Shown here piece by piece: positions 1-10,382 of a stretch of 64,000 nucleotides of DNA; position 1 is the stretch's first letter, and every line of letters begins with the position of its first letter. The position numbers and the translations under genes are program-made. The notes under the pieces are model-generated. The model was not told the origin of the DNA, searched no databases, and saw only the letters and a program-made list of their open reading frames with translations. The stretch comes from Capsicum annuum (Eukaryota; Streptophyta; Magnoliopsida; Solanales; Solanaceae). The stretch lies in NCBI RefSeq assembly GCF_002878395.1, contig NC_061115.1:93897678-93961677 (forward strand), given 5' to 3'.

Positions 1-497
1 CATATTTTGTAGGCGTTTGAAATTAAAAAAAAGAGTGATATTGAAAACAAAATGAGAGTAATTGAAAATAAAAAATTATGCTTGGATATATATTTAAAAA
101 TTTGAATTTTTGAATGAAAAGATATCTGTTGAAAAGCCTTTGAAATTCCAAATTCATCTGACCTTTTTTATTTTCATTTTATTCACAATGATGTATAACC
201 AGACATTATTTTGAAGTTTTATAATACTTTTATGCAAATTGTTAATCCTTTCTTCCCTTTTTTTCTCCTCTAGTACATGTTAAATCAAATTTATATGATT
301 TAGGTATCACATTTGCCGATATTTACATATAACATTTCATGTTTTGTATATTTTTATGCTTTATTTATTCTTTTTTTTTTAGTTCCCTTTTCCTTCCCCT
401 TTTTAATTTATTTTGCGAGTACTATCCATAAATTACAATGAAAATATCGTCTACATTATTTCTATTGAAAAAGTTTGCAGTAATTTATGACATACAT
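1..497. other. AT-rich intergenic DNA, no gene seen
   Basis: There is no ORF of note, no conserved motif and no clear repeat. The last five bases before the solo LTR (TACAT, 493-497) are its target-site duplication. Confidence 0.6.
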
Positions 498-2941
498 TGT
501 AATGACCCTCCAGGTCGTTTGTAAAATTTTCTCATCTTCCTTATCTTAGCGCTCTTCGTAGTTTGTATACATGATTTATGACTTACGGTGGTGAGTAGTA
601 TCGATATTCTTGGGTTCAAAAGTAATTTAAGTCATTAATGGATTTATTAAGTTTAGAAAAGTTAAGCCCGATAATAGTCAACCTTTGATCGAGATGGTCT
701 CAGATTAGTGTCGTAGTATTATCAATGGATCCAAAATGTACTTTCTAGTTAATTTACATATTTAATTTATTTTTATGAGGTTTCAAATAAATTTTAAGGA
801 TATATTAAAAGTTTTAGGTATTTTAAATAATTAACAAACTCATAAACTACCCTATCACCTATATCACATGACCTACTTTAAAGTTAATTGAAAACTGATA
901 GCTTAACCCCTAGAACACATCAACGGGAGAAACAAAAGAGAATTCTTCGAGGAAGTAAAGTGGTGCAGCGTTCACGTGTCAACCACAATTGAGAATTACA
1001 GGTGAGTGTGTCAATGTTCATTGATCCATTCAATGCTAAGATATACGAATGCATCGTTTGACATGAATTGCTATAGCCTGAGTTGTCGTCGTTATTTGGT
1101 ATATGTGTGACGGGACCAGAATGATGACAAGAATGATTAAGGAATTGTTGGAATAATAAAGTGGCGGTGGAGTTAGGTGAAGTAGCAGTAGTAGTACGAA
1201 AGTTCTTAGTTAGTTCTCTATTGTTAAGGTTAGGTTAAGTTAGTGGAAAAAATTATAATTATTATAATGTGGTCAAATTAGTGTGTAGAGATTAGGCATG
1301 TATTAGATATCATTCTATAAATCTTGTTTCACAATGGTCCTTCATTAGCTTAACATGACAAAGTATAAAGAATTGGCACTACTACGGAGGGTGAATGTTA
1401 ATTATCTGTTATGTGAACGACCTACAGAACCACTACGTTGTATGATTGTTTGATGCTTGGGGTTATTTATCTTATAATGAATATTCTTGGCATTACTGTT
1501 GAGGAGAATTTTCCTTGGTAACGATAAAAGAAGAAAAGATGTTATGAATGAGAGTTGGGAGGCAGTGACTTTAATCGGGTCATTGGGCAGCCACTGTTTC
1601 AATGGTTGACTTTAATTTTAAAGTAAACCCTAATTAAATTAAAATAATCATAATAGTAGGGTTTTGGTTAGATTCGTACTTTTATAGGGATTATATTTTT
1701 GAACATATTTTAATCATTTGGAGACCTTACGGAAGGGCAAGACCCTTACAAATGAGCTTGCATTTGGATTCTTCGGTGGAGGTAGGTTACGGTTTAATTG
1801 GAGTTTAGACTCAATTTAATTGTGTGTATGCTCCTAAATTGGATACTTGTGGATTGATATTCGGACATTCTTGAAATTGTTGATGTTTGGATTGTTGATT
1901 TGTGTATAAATGTTTATTGAAAATTGACTTGATTGAATTGTCTTATGACTTTAAGTGTACTTGTAAACATGGTACATTGTGTGGCATGCTGTGAGGTTGT
2001 GTAAATTGATATTGATAAGACTTGATTATATTTATGTTAGATCGGGTACCACGCTGGTATGTTTATATTTATGTTGGATCGGGTACCACATCGGTACGTT
2101 TATATTTATGTTAGATCGGGTACCACGATGGTACGTTTATATTTATATTGAATCGGGTACCACACCGGTACGTTTATATTTATGTTGGATCGGGTACCAC
2201 GCCGGTACGGTACATGAACATAGATTGTTCCCTGCAGGTCAGGACTATTTGGGCAAAAATAAGTCCCATAGCATGTGTGTACATATTTGTGTTATTTCTG
2301 TGGTTGTTTACAGTATGGTTGATACTCTTGATGGTTATGTGACTTATTTGTGAGCACTGTTTGACCTGTTGTTGCTGTATTATTAATTCATTGAATATTT
2401 GTTGTGTGACGATGCCTGTCTACTTGTTATTTGATTTATGTTGTATATATGCTATTAAATTGAGTTGTCCTATGATACCTACCAGTACATAGTTGTTTGT
2501 ACTAATACTACCCTGTACTCTTCTTTTGTTGAGTGCAGATAGTGTTCTAGGCTCAGACATGACCTCACCTTCAGAGTTTGATAGCAGATTTTGATCCAAG
2601 GGTGAACACTCCGTCTCTAGGCTGCCACGGGTCATCTTATTTGTTCTTATCCATCTTTCGAGCAATGAAGCATTCTTTATTTACTTTATTTTTTTATATC
2701 ACTTTAGATATGATCTTTGTTAGTAGTTCTTCTACGATGACTTTCGGGTCTTGTGGATTTTTATAAGTAGTTTGTTTGACTTCTGCATTAATAATAATTA
2801 GTCTTGGATATTTGTTATTATGTTGAATTTTATAATAATATCATCTAATATTGACTAAGTATTTGGGTAATGGTTTGGTTTAGATGGTTCTCCCATAGGA
2901 AGATTAGTGGGGTGCCACTCATGGCCATTTGGGTCGTGACA
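498..2941 (+). mobile_element. Solo LTR of a Gypsy-type element, TSD TACAT
   Basis: This 2444-bp block starts TGTAATGACCC and ends GGGTCGTGACA, so it has the TG...CA ends and short terminal inverted repeat of an LTR. The five bases before it (493-497) and after it (2942-2946) are both TACAT, a perfect 5-bp target duplication. No internal retrotransposon sequence follows, so it is best read as a solo LTR left by LTR-LTR recombination. The ends resemble those of the chromovirus LTR at 51874-55911, and long LTRs of this kind are known from Solanaceae Tekay/Del elements. Orientation is inferred from that resemblance. Small ORFs inside it (such as 1979-2353) translate repeats and are not genes. 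Confidence 0.85.
2024..2208 (+). repeat. Five 37-bp tandem repeats inside the solo LTR
   Basis: Five units of exactly 37 bp start at 2024, 2061, 2098, 2135 and 2172. Each contains GATCGGGTACCAC or a near variant, and most end CGGTAC. The array lies well inside the LTR. Similar short tandem repeats occur in the other long LTRs of the window (35606, 53934). Confidence 0.9.
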
Positions 2942-2946
2942 TACAT

Positions 2947-3594
2947 GAATATAAATTGAGAAATCAAAGGATCAAATATATCAAAGAGAGGGGGAATGAA
3001 TGCGCTCAAATTTTAGAAGGGAGATTAATCAAAATGTGAAGATTTTATCGAATAATATAAAAGAAACAAAAAAATTGTTATTGTAGACACGTGATTTTTG
3101 ATCCTCCCTGAACCTGTCACAATATTGTAACCTTAAATAATTTTTTATATATAATAGTAAAGAAGAATATAGAAAAGGTGATGTGACACCTCTCTAACGC
3201 CACCATTGATATTTATTTTTTTCCTCATTTTTCTTTATTTTTAATTAAAGAATTAACCATGTTCTATCATGTTTATTAAGTTTCATTAAATTTTTGACAA
3301 TCATATTAATTTATTGTGTATAAGTTATTATATTAATTTATTAAGTATTGTATATATTAATGATGAAGAACTGAAGAGTCACTCCAACCCGTGCCTTCTT
3401 ATTTCTTAATTTCTTCCAATTACTCTTCTTTTAAGTTTCCACTTTATTTTTTGTTAATATATATTAATTATATACTAGAGTTGGGAAAACTGAATGATGT
3501 GGAACTTCATTGAAGTTTTTCTTTTCTTTTCCTTTTCCTTTTTATTGTCTTCTACTAATTACAAATTATAAAATGATGATATCTTCTTAGAGCC
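2947..3594. other. AT-rich DNA without gene
   Basis: No coding potential is visible. The final part may be the body of a non-autonomous Helitron ending at 3621, but I could not find a convincing 5' end. Confidence 0.4.
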
Positions 3595-3621
3595 GCGCAA
3601 AGCGCAGATAGTTTTACTAGT
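3595..3621 (+). mobile_element. Probable Helitron 3' terminus
   Basis: A GC-rich hairpin (GCGC-AAA-GCGC, 3595-3605) is followed 11 nt later by CTAGT (3617-3621). A short hairpin 10-12 nt before CTRRT is the diagnostic 3' end of plant Helitrons. The surroundings are very AT-rich, which makes the hairpin stand out. The 5' end (TC) was not located. No Rep/helicase sequence is present, so this would be a non-autonomous copy. Confidence 0.5.
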
Positions 3622-3780
3622 AGTATATCTATATCTATATCTATATCTATATCTATATCTATATCTATATCTATATCTATTTCTATATCTATATTTATAT
3701 CGATAATTTATATCTATATCTATATTTATATCTATATCTATATCTATAATCTATAATCTATATCTATCTATAGCATATTA
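3622..3780 (+). repeat. TATCTA-type microsatellite
   Basis: A long, partly degenerate run of the hexamer TATCTA with TTTATA variants directly follows the Helitron-like terminus. The sequence right after it (TCTATAGCATATTAAAAG, from about 3768) resembles the 5' start of Solanaceae Helitrons. The microsatellite may therefore sit between two head-to-tail Helitron copies; that second part is a guess. Confidence 0.85.
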
Positions 3781-6092
3781 AAAGTGTGAAGGGGCTTAAA
3801 TGTTGTTTGAACTTTTTATCCTTTATTAAAATTCTTCGTTTTAGACAAAATCGTCTTTTCACCTTATTCCTATTATTTTAGTGATATTAAAGATTGACTA
3901 TATTAAAAGAAAAAAAAAACTTTCCTTACAAAAATAGGATGCCTTTTCCACCATCTAAAAAAATTAATCATTCCTAATTAGAAGAGGACAGTCCCCCCGC
4001 CCCTAAAAAAAAAAAATAAAATTAAAATCGTAAAATAGACTTTAACGTAATATTGACAATATTACAAAAATAAAAAAGAAATTTCCTTATAAAAATAGGA
4101 TGTCTTTTCCACCTTCTAAAAAAACTAACCATTCCTAAATAAAATCGGACAATGCAAAAATCAACAAACAATAATTTTTATCCCATGTTAAATAGGCTTT
4201 AATGTACCTTTTACCAACTTCTATTATATAAAAGCCATGCTAATTTCGTTTTTTACGTTCTCACAAAACTATTCTTTCTTGACAATTTCTACGCATATAG
4301 AGAAAATCACAAAAGCTTGAGCAATAATGTAACATGAGAGAGAGACCCTTCTAAGGATATGATATTTGCTTTAATAAGCGTTGCTGCAATATAGAAGTCA
4401 TATGTATTGCGAAAATAATTCACCATTATAATCTTCTATTTCTACAAGTTCAATTTAAAGCTATTGTAAAGCCCAATTCATAGTCTATGTGAGAAAGAGC
4501 CTGACTATATTTGAAGTGGTGGAAAAAATATTTGATTATTTGATCAAGAAGAGGGATTAAGTGATATGAAGTTTGCAAGACAAATTTAATAATTTTATGA
4601 TGGATCCAAGTCAAGTTGCGCAATTTTGAATTAACAAGCACTACTTATCGACTTACTAAACACATTAAGGCACTTTAAGGGGTTGTTAATCAACCTACCT
4701 TATTTGTACCTTCGATATCTATAAATACTATATAAATTATTAAATAAATCCTCCATCTTTATATGTTCAAAAGATATTGAATTTCATTATTATTTTATGT
4801 TTATTATTCAAACAAATGAAATATTTGCTTTAATGTTTTAACTTATTAACATGTTTAAAAAAACAAATAACTCCCCCAGCTTAGAATGAAGTATTTTTGG
4901 CAATAGTAATGAAGAGTGGGAATTTTATTTGCGTATTTGAGAATGAAAGAGAACCAAAGCAATTATCAGAAAAAAAGAAGAAAGTAAACCAAAATCCTTT
5001 TAAAATATACTTGTATAGATATTCGTGTGATATGCGGATAATATTAAAATATTTTTTCTAATTATTCATATTGGAATGTCTTGTTCGAAAATGTTAAGTC
5101 ATATTACCTTTTAAAAAAAATCAACTATCATATTATTTCTCAATGAAATGCTATAAAAAAAATACACCCCTACCCCTATCCCAACCTCCATGTCCATATC
5201 CATCCCCAACACCCCACCCCATCCTCAATTTTTCAATAAAAGTAAAAAAATTCTACCCCCCCCCCCCCCCCCCCTCAAAATCAATCCCCCTATGTCTAAC
5301 CAAATCTATTAAAAGAAAAATCATTAGTTGTAAGAAAAAAAATCATATTTTATATTTTTCTTTATTATATTATTCATAATTTAAACCTACAACGCCCCCC
5401 TCCCCCCAAATCTCGGCGTATATTTTAAAATGATTTTTTTGTATTATACGTATAAATAATTGAGTTTTCTTATCTGTTATCTCAAAATATAGAAATTAGA
5501 ATAAATAAATTTTATTATGCATAATAAAATACATGAAATAAAGATTAGAAGAGGACTACAAAATAATCTATTTCTTAAGAATTTGTCTCCGTTTAAAATT
5601 AGTTACACTTTCACATCTATCAAAATATAATTTAATCTCCTGTTTGATTTTAGTTTTAATTTTTACTCAAATTCAGAAAAAATTGTTAACTTTTTTCTAA
5701 GAATTAAAAGGAATCCATAATGTATGTAACATTTTTTGAATATTTATGTTAAACAAAAAAGTAAAATCATAAATTCATGAAAATATAAGAGTTTACTCAT
5801 CATAGTTAAAAAAACACTTTCAGAAATTTAATTTATTTCTTAACTTCTATTCATTGCTTTTTTCATTGTTTAGATTTATCTAATATAGTTTATTTTAAAT
5901 TATAATTTCATATTAATATAAAATATAAACAAAGATACTGACTATTTATTTAAATTATGCTTCTGTATTATTGAAAAATTTAAATAAGGATTGGTTAAGT
6001 ATTATTTACTTACATTTTTTTATAATTAATAATTTTTGTACAATCTAAAATTAAAATTGATTATCTTTTTTTTTTATGCATAACATGAAGGA
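3781..6092. other. AT-rich DNA with homopolymer tracts, no gene seen
   Basis: About 2.3 kb contain no ORF resembling a known protein. A run of 19 C lies at 5256-5274 within a C-rich stretch (5165-5280), and a second short C-rich patch is near 5393-5408. ORFs at 4450-4641 and 5143-5379 have simple-sequence composition and are not supported as genes. Confidence 0.5.
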
Positions 6093-6384
6093 AAAATGCT
6101 CTGTTTCCACCCTGAACTATACATGAAATTACTGAGACACACCCGAACTTTAGGAGGGTCCTATTAATTACCCCCTGGACTAATTAAAATCGTATTTTTC
6201 GCAACCTTAGTGCCTATGTGGCATATACGTGGACCTTCGGTGTATTGATTCACTGATGTGCCACGTAGGCACTAAGGTTATCAAAAATACAATTTTAATT
6301 AGTCCAGGGGTAATAAGACCCTCCTAAAATTTGGGTGTGTCTAAGCAAATTCGTGTATAGTTCAGGGTGGAAACTGAGCATTTT
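6093..6384. mobile_element. MITE with long terminal inverted repeats
   Basis: The left end, starting AAAATGCTCTG and running through CCACCCTGAACTATAC, is mirrored by the right end GTATAGTTCAGGGTGG...GAGCATTTT. The inverted similarity continues almost to the centre (GTGCCACGTAGGCACTAAGG around 6257 against CCTTAGTGCCTATGTGGCA around 6205). The 292-bp element could fold into one long hairpin and has no coding capacity. No clean target duplication was recognised, so the superfamily is open. Confidence 0.8.
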
Positions 6385-6748
6385 CTTTAACAAGAATGAT
6401 AAAATGAAATACAGATTAGAAGAAGACTCCAATATAGTCTAATCTGTTAGAAATGATTATGGTTTAAAATTCAAGTTAAATATTTTCACCTTTACCAAAT
6501 ACAATTTTATCTCATTTATTAATTTTTTTTATTCAATTTCAAAAGAATTATTGACTTTATCGCAAGAGTTATAAGGAATTCAACAACGTAAGAAAAATTC
6601 TTGAATATGAATTTAAAGGACAAAAGTAAAATAAAAAATTCATTCTATATATATAAAAAAGACAACTGTATAATCTGCATATATCATGTCTAATTATACT
6701 CTAAGATATTATATTAAAAAATTTTCCTTTTTAGACAATTGTATACTC

Positions 6749-7202
6749 TTATGTTTGTTGAAATGCTATGTCATAGCATTCCTTAGTTATTTGTTTTAAC
6801 CTTATTAATTCTTCTATATTATTTTTAAGGTATACTATACGTTCCATATTTCTAGTTTTTATGTAGTCAACTAGATTCTTTTTCATAAGTATTTCTATTA
6901 ATCTTATTTGGTCCATATCTTTTCTCCAATATTCTAAGTATTCATAGTTTATCATTTTATCCTATAGTAGTTGTAATTTTACAAATTTTTGTGTAATAAC
7001 TTATTCTAATCGTACTATATTTGATATGTAATTCTATGATATCTATGTGATCCATTAACATTTGTTGTTTATGTATAGTATTATATAAACTATCATTTGT
7101 ATCTCCTTTTTCTAAGGTTAATTTTATTCTAAGTAATCGTTCTTCTAATTGTCTTTTTTCTCTTTTAAGCTGATTCCTGTAATTAATTTCTTCATATACC
7201 AA
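6749..7202 (-). pseudogene. Coiled-coil viral ORF, copy 2 (degenerate)
   Basis: Two adjacent ORFs (7202-6957, 81 aa; 6955-6749, 68 aa) repeat the pair at 8013-7484 and form part of the duplication. The first is rich in Lys, Glu and Arg with a heptad-like RNQLKREKRQLEERLLRIKL stretch, which suggests a coiled coil. The second contains the LEYWRKDMDQIRLIEILMKK segment. I do not recognise a specific family. By position it would be a small protein encoded after the viral leader. Confidence 0.5.
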
Positions 7203-8264
7203 CTTTATTTTTCTCTAACTCTTTTAACATATTCTAACATTTTTAATCTGTATAATATCCATCTGAATAATAATTATCTAGGTATGAATAGTAGCTATCG
7301 TCGTCATTTAAGTGTATTTGTTCTAATTCATCTTCTATCCAATTTTCATCTTCAATATCAAATACCTTTTCCCATATAATTTTCTTTATATCTATCTCTA
7401 TATCCTTAAGTACTTATAAAACAAGTATCTTAAATTCATCTATCATTTCAGTATGTAAGAAAATATTCATTTTTCATATGATGCTATTTTTCGTAGGGGG
7501 TGCGGATAGTGCGGATAACTGATGTTTGTTGAAATGCTATGTCATAGCATTCCTTAGTTATTTGTTTTATCCTTATTAATTCTTTTATATTATTTTTAAG
7601 GTATACTATATGTTCCATATTTCTAGTTTTTATGTAGTCAAGTAGATTCTTTTTCATAAGTATTTTTATTAATCTTATTTGGTCCATATCTTTTTTCCAA
7701 TATTCTAAGTATTCGTAGTTTAACATTTTATCCTATAGTAGTTGTAATTTTTATAAATTTATGTGTAATAACCTATTCTAATCGTACTATATTTGATATG
7801 TAATTCTATGTTATATATGTGATCCTTTAACATTTGCTGTTTATGTATAGTATTATATAAACTATCATTTGTATCTCCTTTTTCTAAGGTTGATTTTATT
7901 CTAAGTAATCGTTCTTCTAATTGTCTTTTTTCTCTTTTAAGTTGATTCCTGTAATTAATTTCTTCATATAGCCAACTTTGTTTTTCTCTAACTCTTTTAA
8001 TATATTCTAACATTTTTAATCTGTATAATATCCATCTGAATAATAATTATCTAGGTTTGAATAGTAGCTATCGTCGTTATTTAAGTGTATTCGTTCTAAA
8101 TTATCTTCTATCCAATTTTCATCTTCAATATCAAATACCTTTTCCCATATAACTTTCTTTATATCTATCTCTATATCATCAAGTACTTATAAAGCAAGTA
8201 TCTTAAATTCATCTATCATTTCAGTATGTAAGTAAATATTCATTTTTCATATGATGCTATTTTT
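6751..8264 (-). repeat. About 740-bp direct duplication at one end of the pararetrovirus
   Basis: 6751-7490 and 7521-8264 are near-identical direct copies with a period of about 769 bp, separated by about 30 bp that include GTAGGGGGTGCGGATAGTGC. Both copies hold the same coiled-coil ORF pair and end with the same TTTTTCATATGATGC segment. This could be a later tandem duplication, or two viral copies or terminally redundant ends joined at integration. Confidence 0.85.
7484..8013 (-). pseudogene. Coiled-coil viral ORF pair, copy 1
   Basis: ORF 8013-7759 (84 aa) contains the Lys/Glu/Arg-rich coiled-coil stretch, and ORF 7726-7484 (80 aa) follows directly in another frame. The pair lies about 700 bp downstream of the predicted viral promoter on the minus strand, so these would be the first ORFs of the pregenomic RNA. 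Whether they were one protein before a frameshift or two short ORFs is not clear. The function is unknown. A virion-associated or transport-related role is possible by analogy with other small coiled-coil caulimovirid proteins, but this is inference only. Confidence 0.45.
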
Positions 8265-8682
8265 CAAAATATTCCCTCCAATCATATACATAACAAAATA
8301 TGATCATCTTAGATCACTATATACTAGATTATTCTTAAATAACATGTTCTTCGGTCACTATTAGCATGGTAATTTGGATACTTTTTCCCTAAATAGCACC
8401 TCTACTCTGGTTACTCCCCCATCACGGCTTCTTTGCCTCACCGGTTTCACCTTTAGGATGGCATAGTTCTTGAGAATTTTTTTCCTTTTCCACTTTGCTA
8501 ATAAACTTCTTAACATGCTATTCTTCGAATAATTCTACTATAAAGTAACTAATATTAGCTTATTTTATTATATCATGATTGTCAAGAATTTATGAATTTA
8601 GCTATTCATAATTATAAATAAAAATACCTGTTCTGGTAGATTTGATAAATCTGTGCTTTGCTCATCCATAGCTTAGCGTAAA
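8265..8682 (-). other. Putative pararetroviral leader region
   Basis: This non-coding stretch lies between the predicted promoter/poly(A) region (8690-8790) and the first small ORFs (8013). Its length suits a caulimovirid 5' leader. I did not find a clear tRNA-Met primer-binding site (TGGTATCAGAGC on the minus strand) within it. Confidence 0.35.
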
Positions 8683-8689
8683 ACTGAAT

Positions 8690-8800
8690 ATCTTTATTGA
8701 TTATATGAGAGAATATTTTTTGTGTACAAGAAGGCTTGCTTTCCGTGTAGAAAGTCTTGCCTTAACTTAGCAAATGCTTCTGCTATTTATAACTTAAAAA
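8690..8800 (-). promoter_or_regulatory. Predicted pregenomic-RNA promoter and poly(A) signal
   Basis: On the minus strand a TATA box (TATAAATA, 8791-8784) is followed about 90 nt downstream by AATAAA (8698-8693). A TATA box closely followed by a poly(A) signal is characteristic of caulimovirids, whose terminally redundant pregenomic RNA passes the signal once and stops there the second time. The position, after the last large ORF and before the leader, fits. Upstream (8900-9000) two TTATGTAAGC repeats and TACGTAA could be activator motifs. Confidence 0.5.
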
Positions 8801-9035
8801 GAGAAAACACGTATACTATTCTATACTATTCCTACTTTACATTTTTCATCTTTACAAATGTTATCCTACAAAAACAAGACTAATAATGACTTTTTGGCCA
8901 AAAAAGTAAAAAAGGCTAGTATAGCTTACATAATAAGTCAAAAAGGATAGTAAAGGCTAATAAATGCTTACATAATTTACGTATCACTTTATATTTCACA
9001 TGCCAAAAAGTTATCTTATTCTTCATATGTCATTT

Positions 9036-10382
9036 TCATACTTTAATGCTTTGTTTCCGTGCTTTTATTATTTCTTCATCGATTCGTGCAGCTTTATATC
9101 TTTTGTCGTTTATCTCCCAGCTGACCTCTTTTGTTCTTATCTTCTTTCATTCTAGCTGAACTTCTGGAATCACATTATTTTCTCCATTAAATTTCAAACA
9201 GAGATGGTCTGGATATTTATGTCCTATTATTTTACAGTATCTGATCAATAATTCATCTGAAATAAATTTTTTCTTAATTCCTCTAGTAGTTGGTCATTTT
9301 TATAGATTGAGCAACGTCATAATCCATTGTCTAACTTTTTCTATATCTTCTTGTCTTAATTCTCTTGAATTTGAATAAATCATTAGCAGATCTCTTGAAT
9401 AATAACTTCATTTTGGATTTCCATTTAGGTAGTTATTTGCTAATTCTTGAATAATTGTGGATATTCCAATAATTCTTTTATTTGCATAAAAATTTGTTAT
9501 ATCTATTTTGGGTATTTCAACTTGTTGTTCTATATCTTAGGGTATGATCATATCTCGGGTCATTCCTATCTTCACAACTTGTATAACTGGCTTAATTTCA
9601 GCATACAATATTTCTGCTGGTGTCGTATAGAACTTTACAAAAAATAAATTACCTTTGATTATCTTTTTGTAAGTGGTAATTTCTTTATATATCTCTGGTA
9701 TAGCTGCTAACTCACTTCCGTCTTGGGTATATACTGTGTTGAGTAATCCATAACTAAAATATGTTTTAACTAGATTTGAGTTAGTTTTTGGTAGTGCAGT
9801 TAACTTATTATATCCTTGTAGTTTTTGGGTTATGTAATCTGTATTTGCTTATTGGATATTTATTGCTCTAGGTCTAATGTTTAAATGTGTTTATATTTTG
9901 TGGATATTTTCAATATATGATCTGGTTATGTGATTATAGGCTTTCTTTTCTTGGTTTAGTCTTTCTAGATATGTGGTAGTTTGTAGGGGTATGAACAAAG
10001 GGTCTTTTGGTGTTTTTGATATAAATGGCTTGTCAAATATTTTGTTCAAGTTCATATTTGGGTTCCTTCTAATTCCTTTGCTTGTACCTGCAAAAGTAGA
10101 TCGATAAACGTTATGGTTTTTTTGGAGTGTCCCAATGTCTCCTTCTATCTCTGGAATTTTATTGTGTTCCGATCGATATTTCTCTGCACACTACTGAGTT
10201 ATTTGAGTCATAGCTTCAGACTTCAATTTAACTTCATTAGTCTTTAGCTTTTCTATCTCATTTCCCATACTATCCACTTTTAGTGAAAGCATAGTTAGGG
10301 TTTTGAGTATCTTTTCTAGAGTATCGTCTTCTGTAATATCAGTTTGGATAGCTTTGTCTTGACATGTAATCTGTAATAACAT
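9036..10382 (-). pseudogene. Putative pararetroviral translation transactivator/inclusion-body ORF (decayed)
   Basis: A single minus-strand frame can be followed from 10382 to a TGA at 9038-9036, broken by internal stops (near 9890, 9846, 9537, 9408, 9295 and 9144). The N-terminal 60 residues are charged and coiled-coil-like. The middle contains segments such as FYTTPAEILYAEIKP and ANKRIIGISTIIQELANNYL. The 5' part overlaps the end of the RT/RNase H frame by about 40 nt. In caulimovirids the ORF after RT/RNase H and before the promoter encodes the transactivator that allows reinitiation on the polycistronic RNA. I assign this mainly by position and do not claim a catalytic motif. A movement-protein identity was considered and rejected because a better candidate lies elsewhere. 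Confidence 0.5.

Noticed and set aside
1979..2353. 124-codon ORF with repeated YLCWIGYH segments
   Set aside because: It translates the 37-bp tandem array of the solo LTR; the unit is not a multiple of three and there is no conserved protein.
5143..5379. Pro-rich 78-codon ORF
   Set aside because: It reads through C-rich simple sequence including a run of 19 C.
9036..10382. Movement protein as the identity of the ORF after RNase H
   Set aside because: A better movement-protein candidate lies between the coat-protein and protease ORFs (24245-12250); the position after RNase H and before the promoter fits a transactivator.
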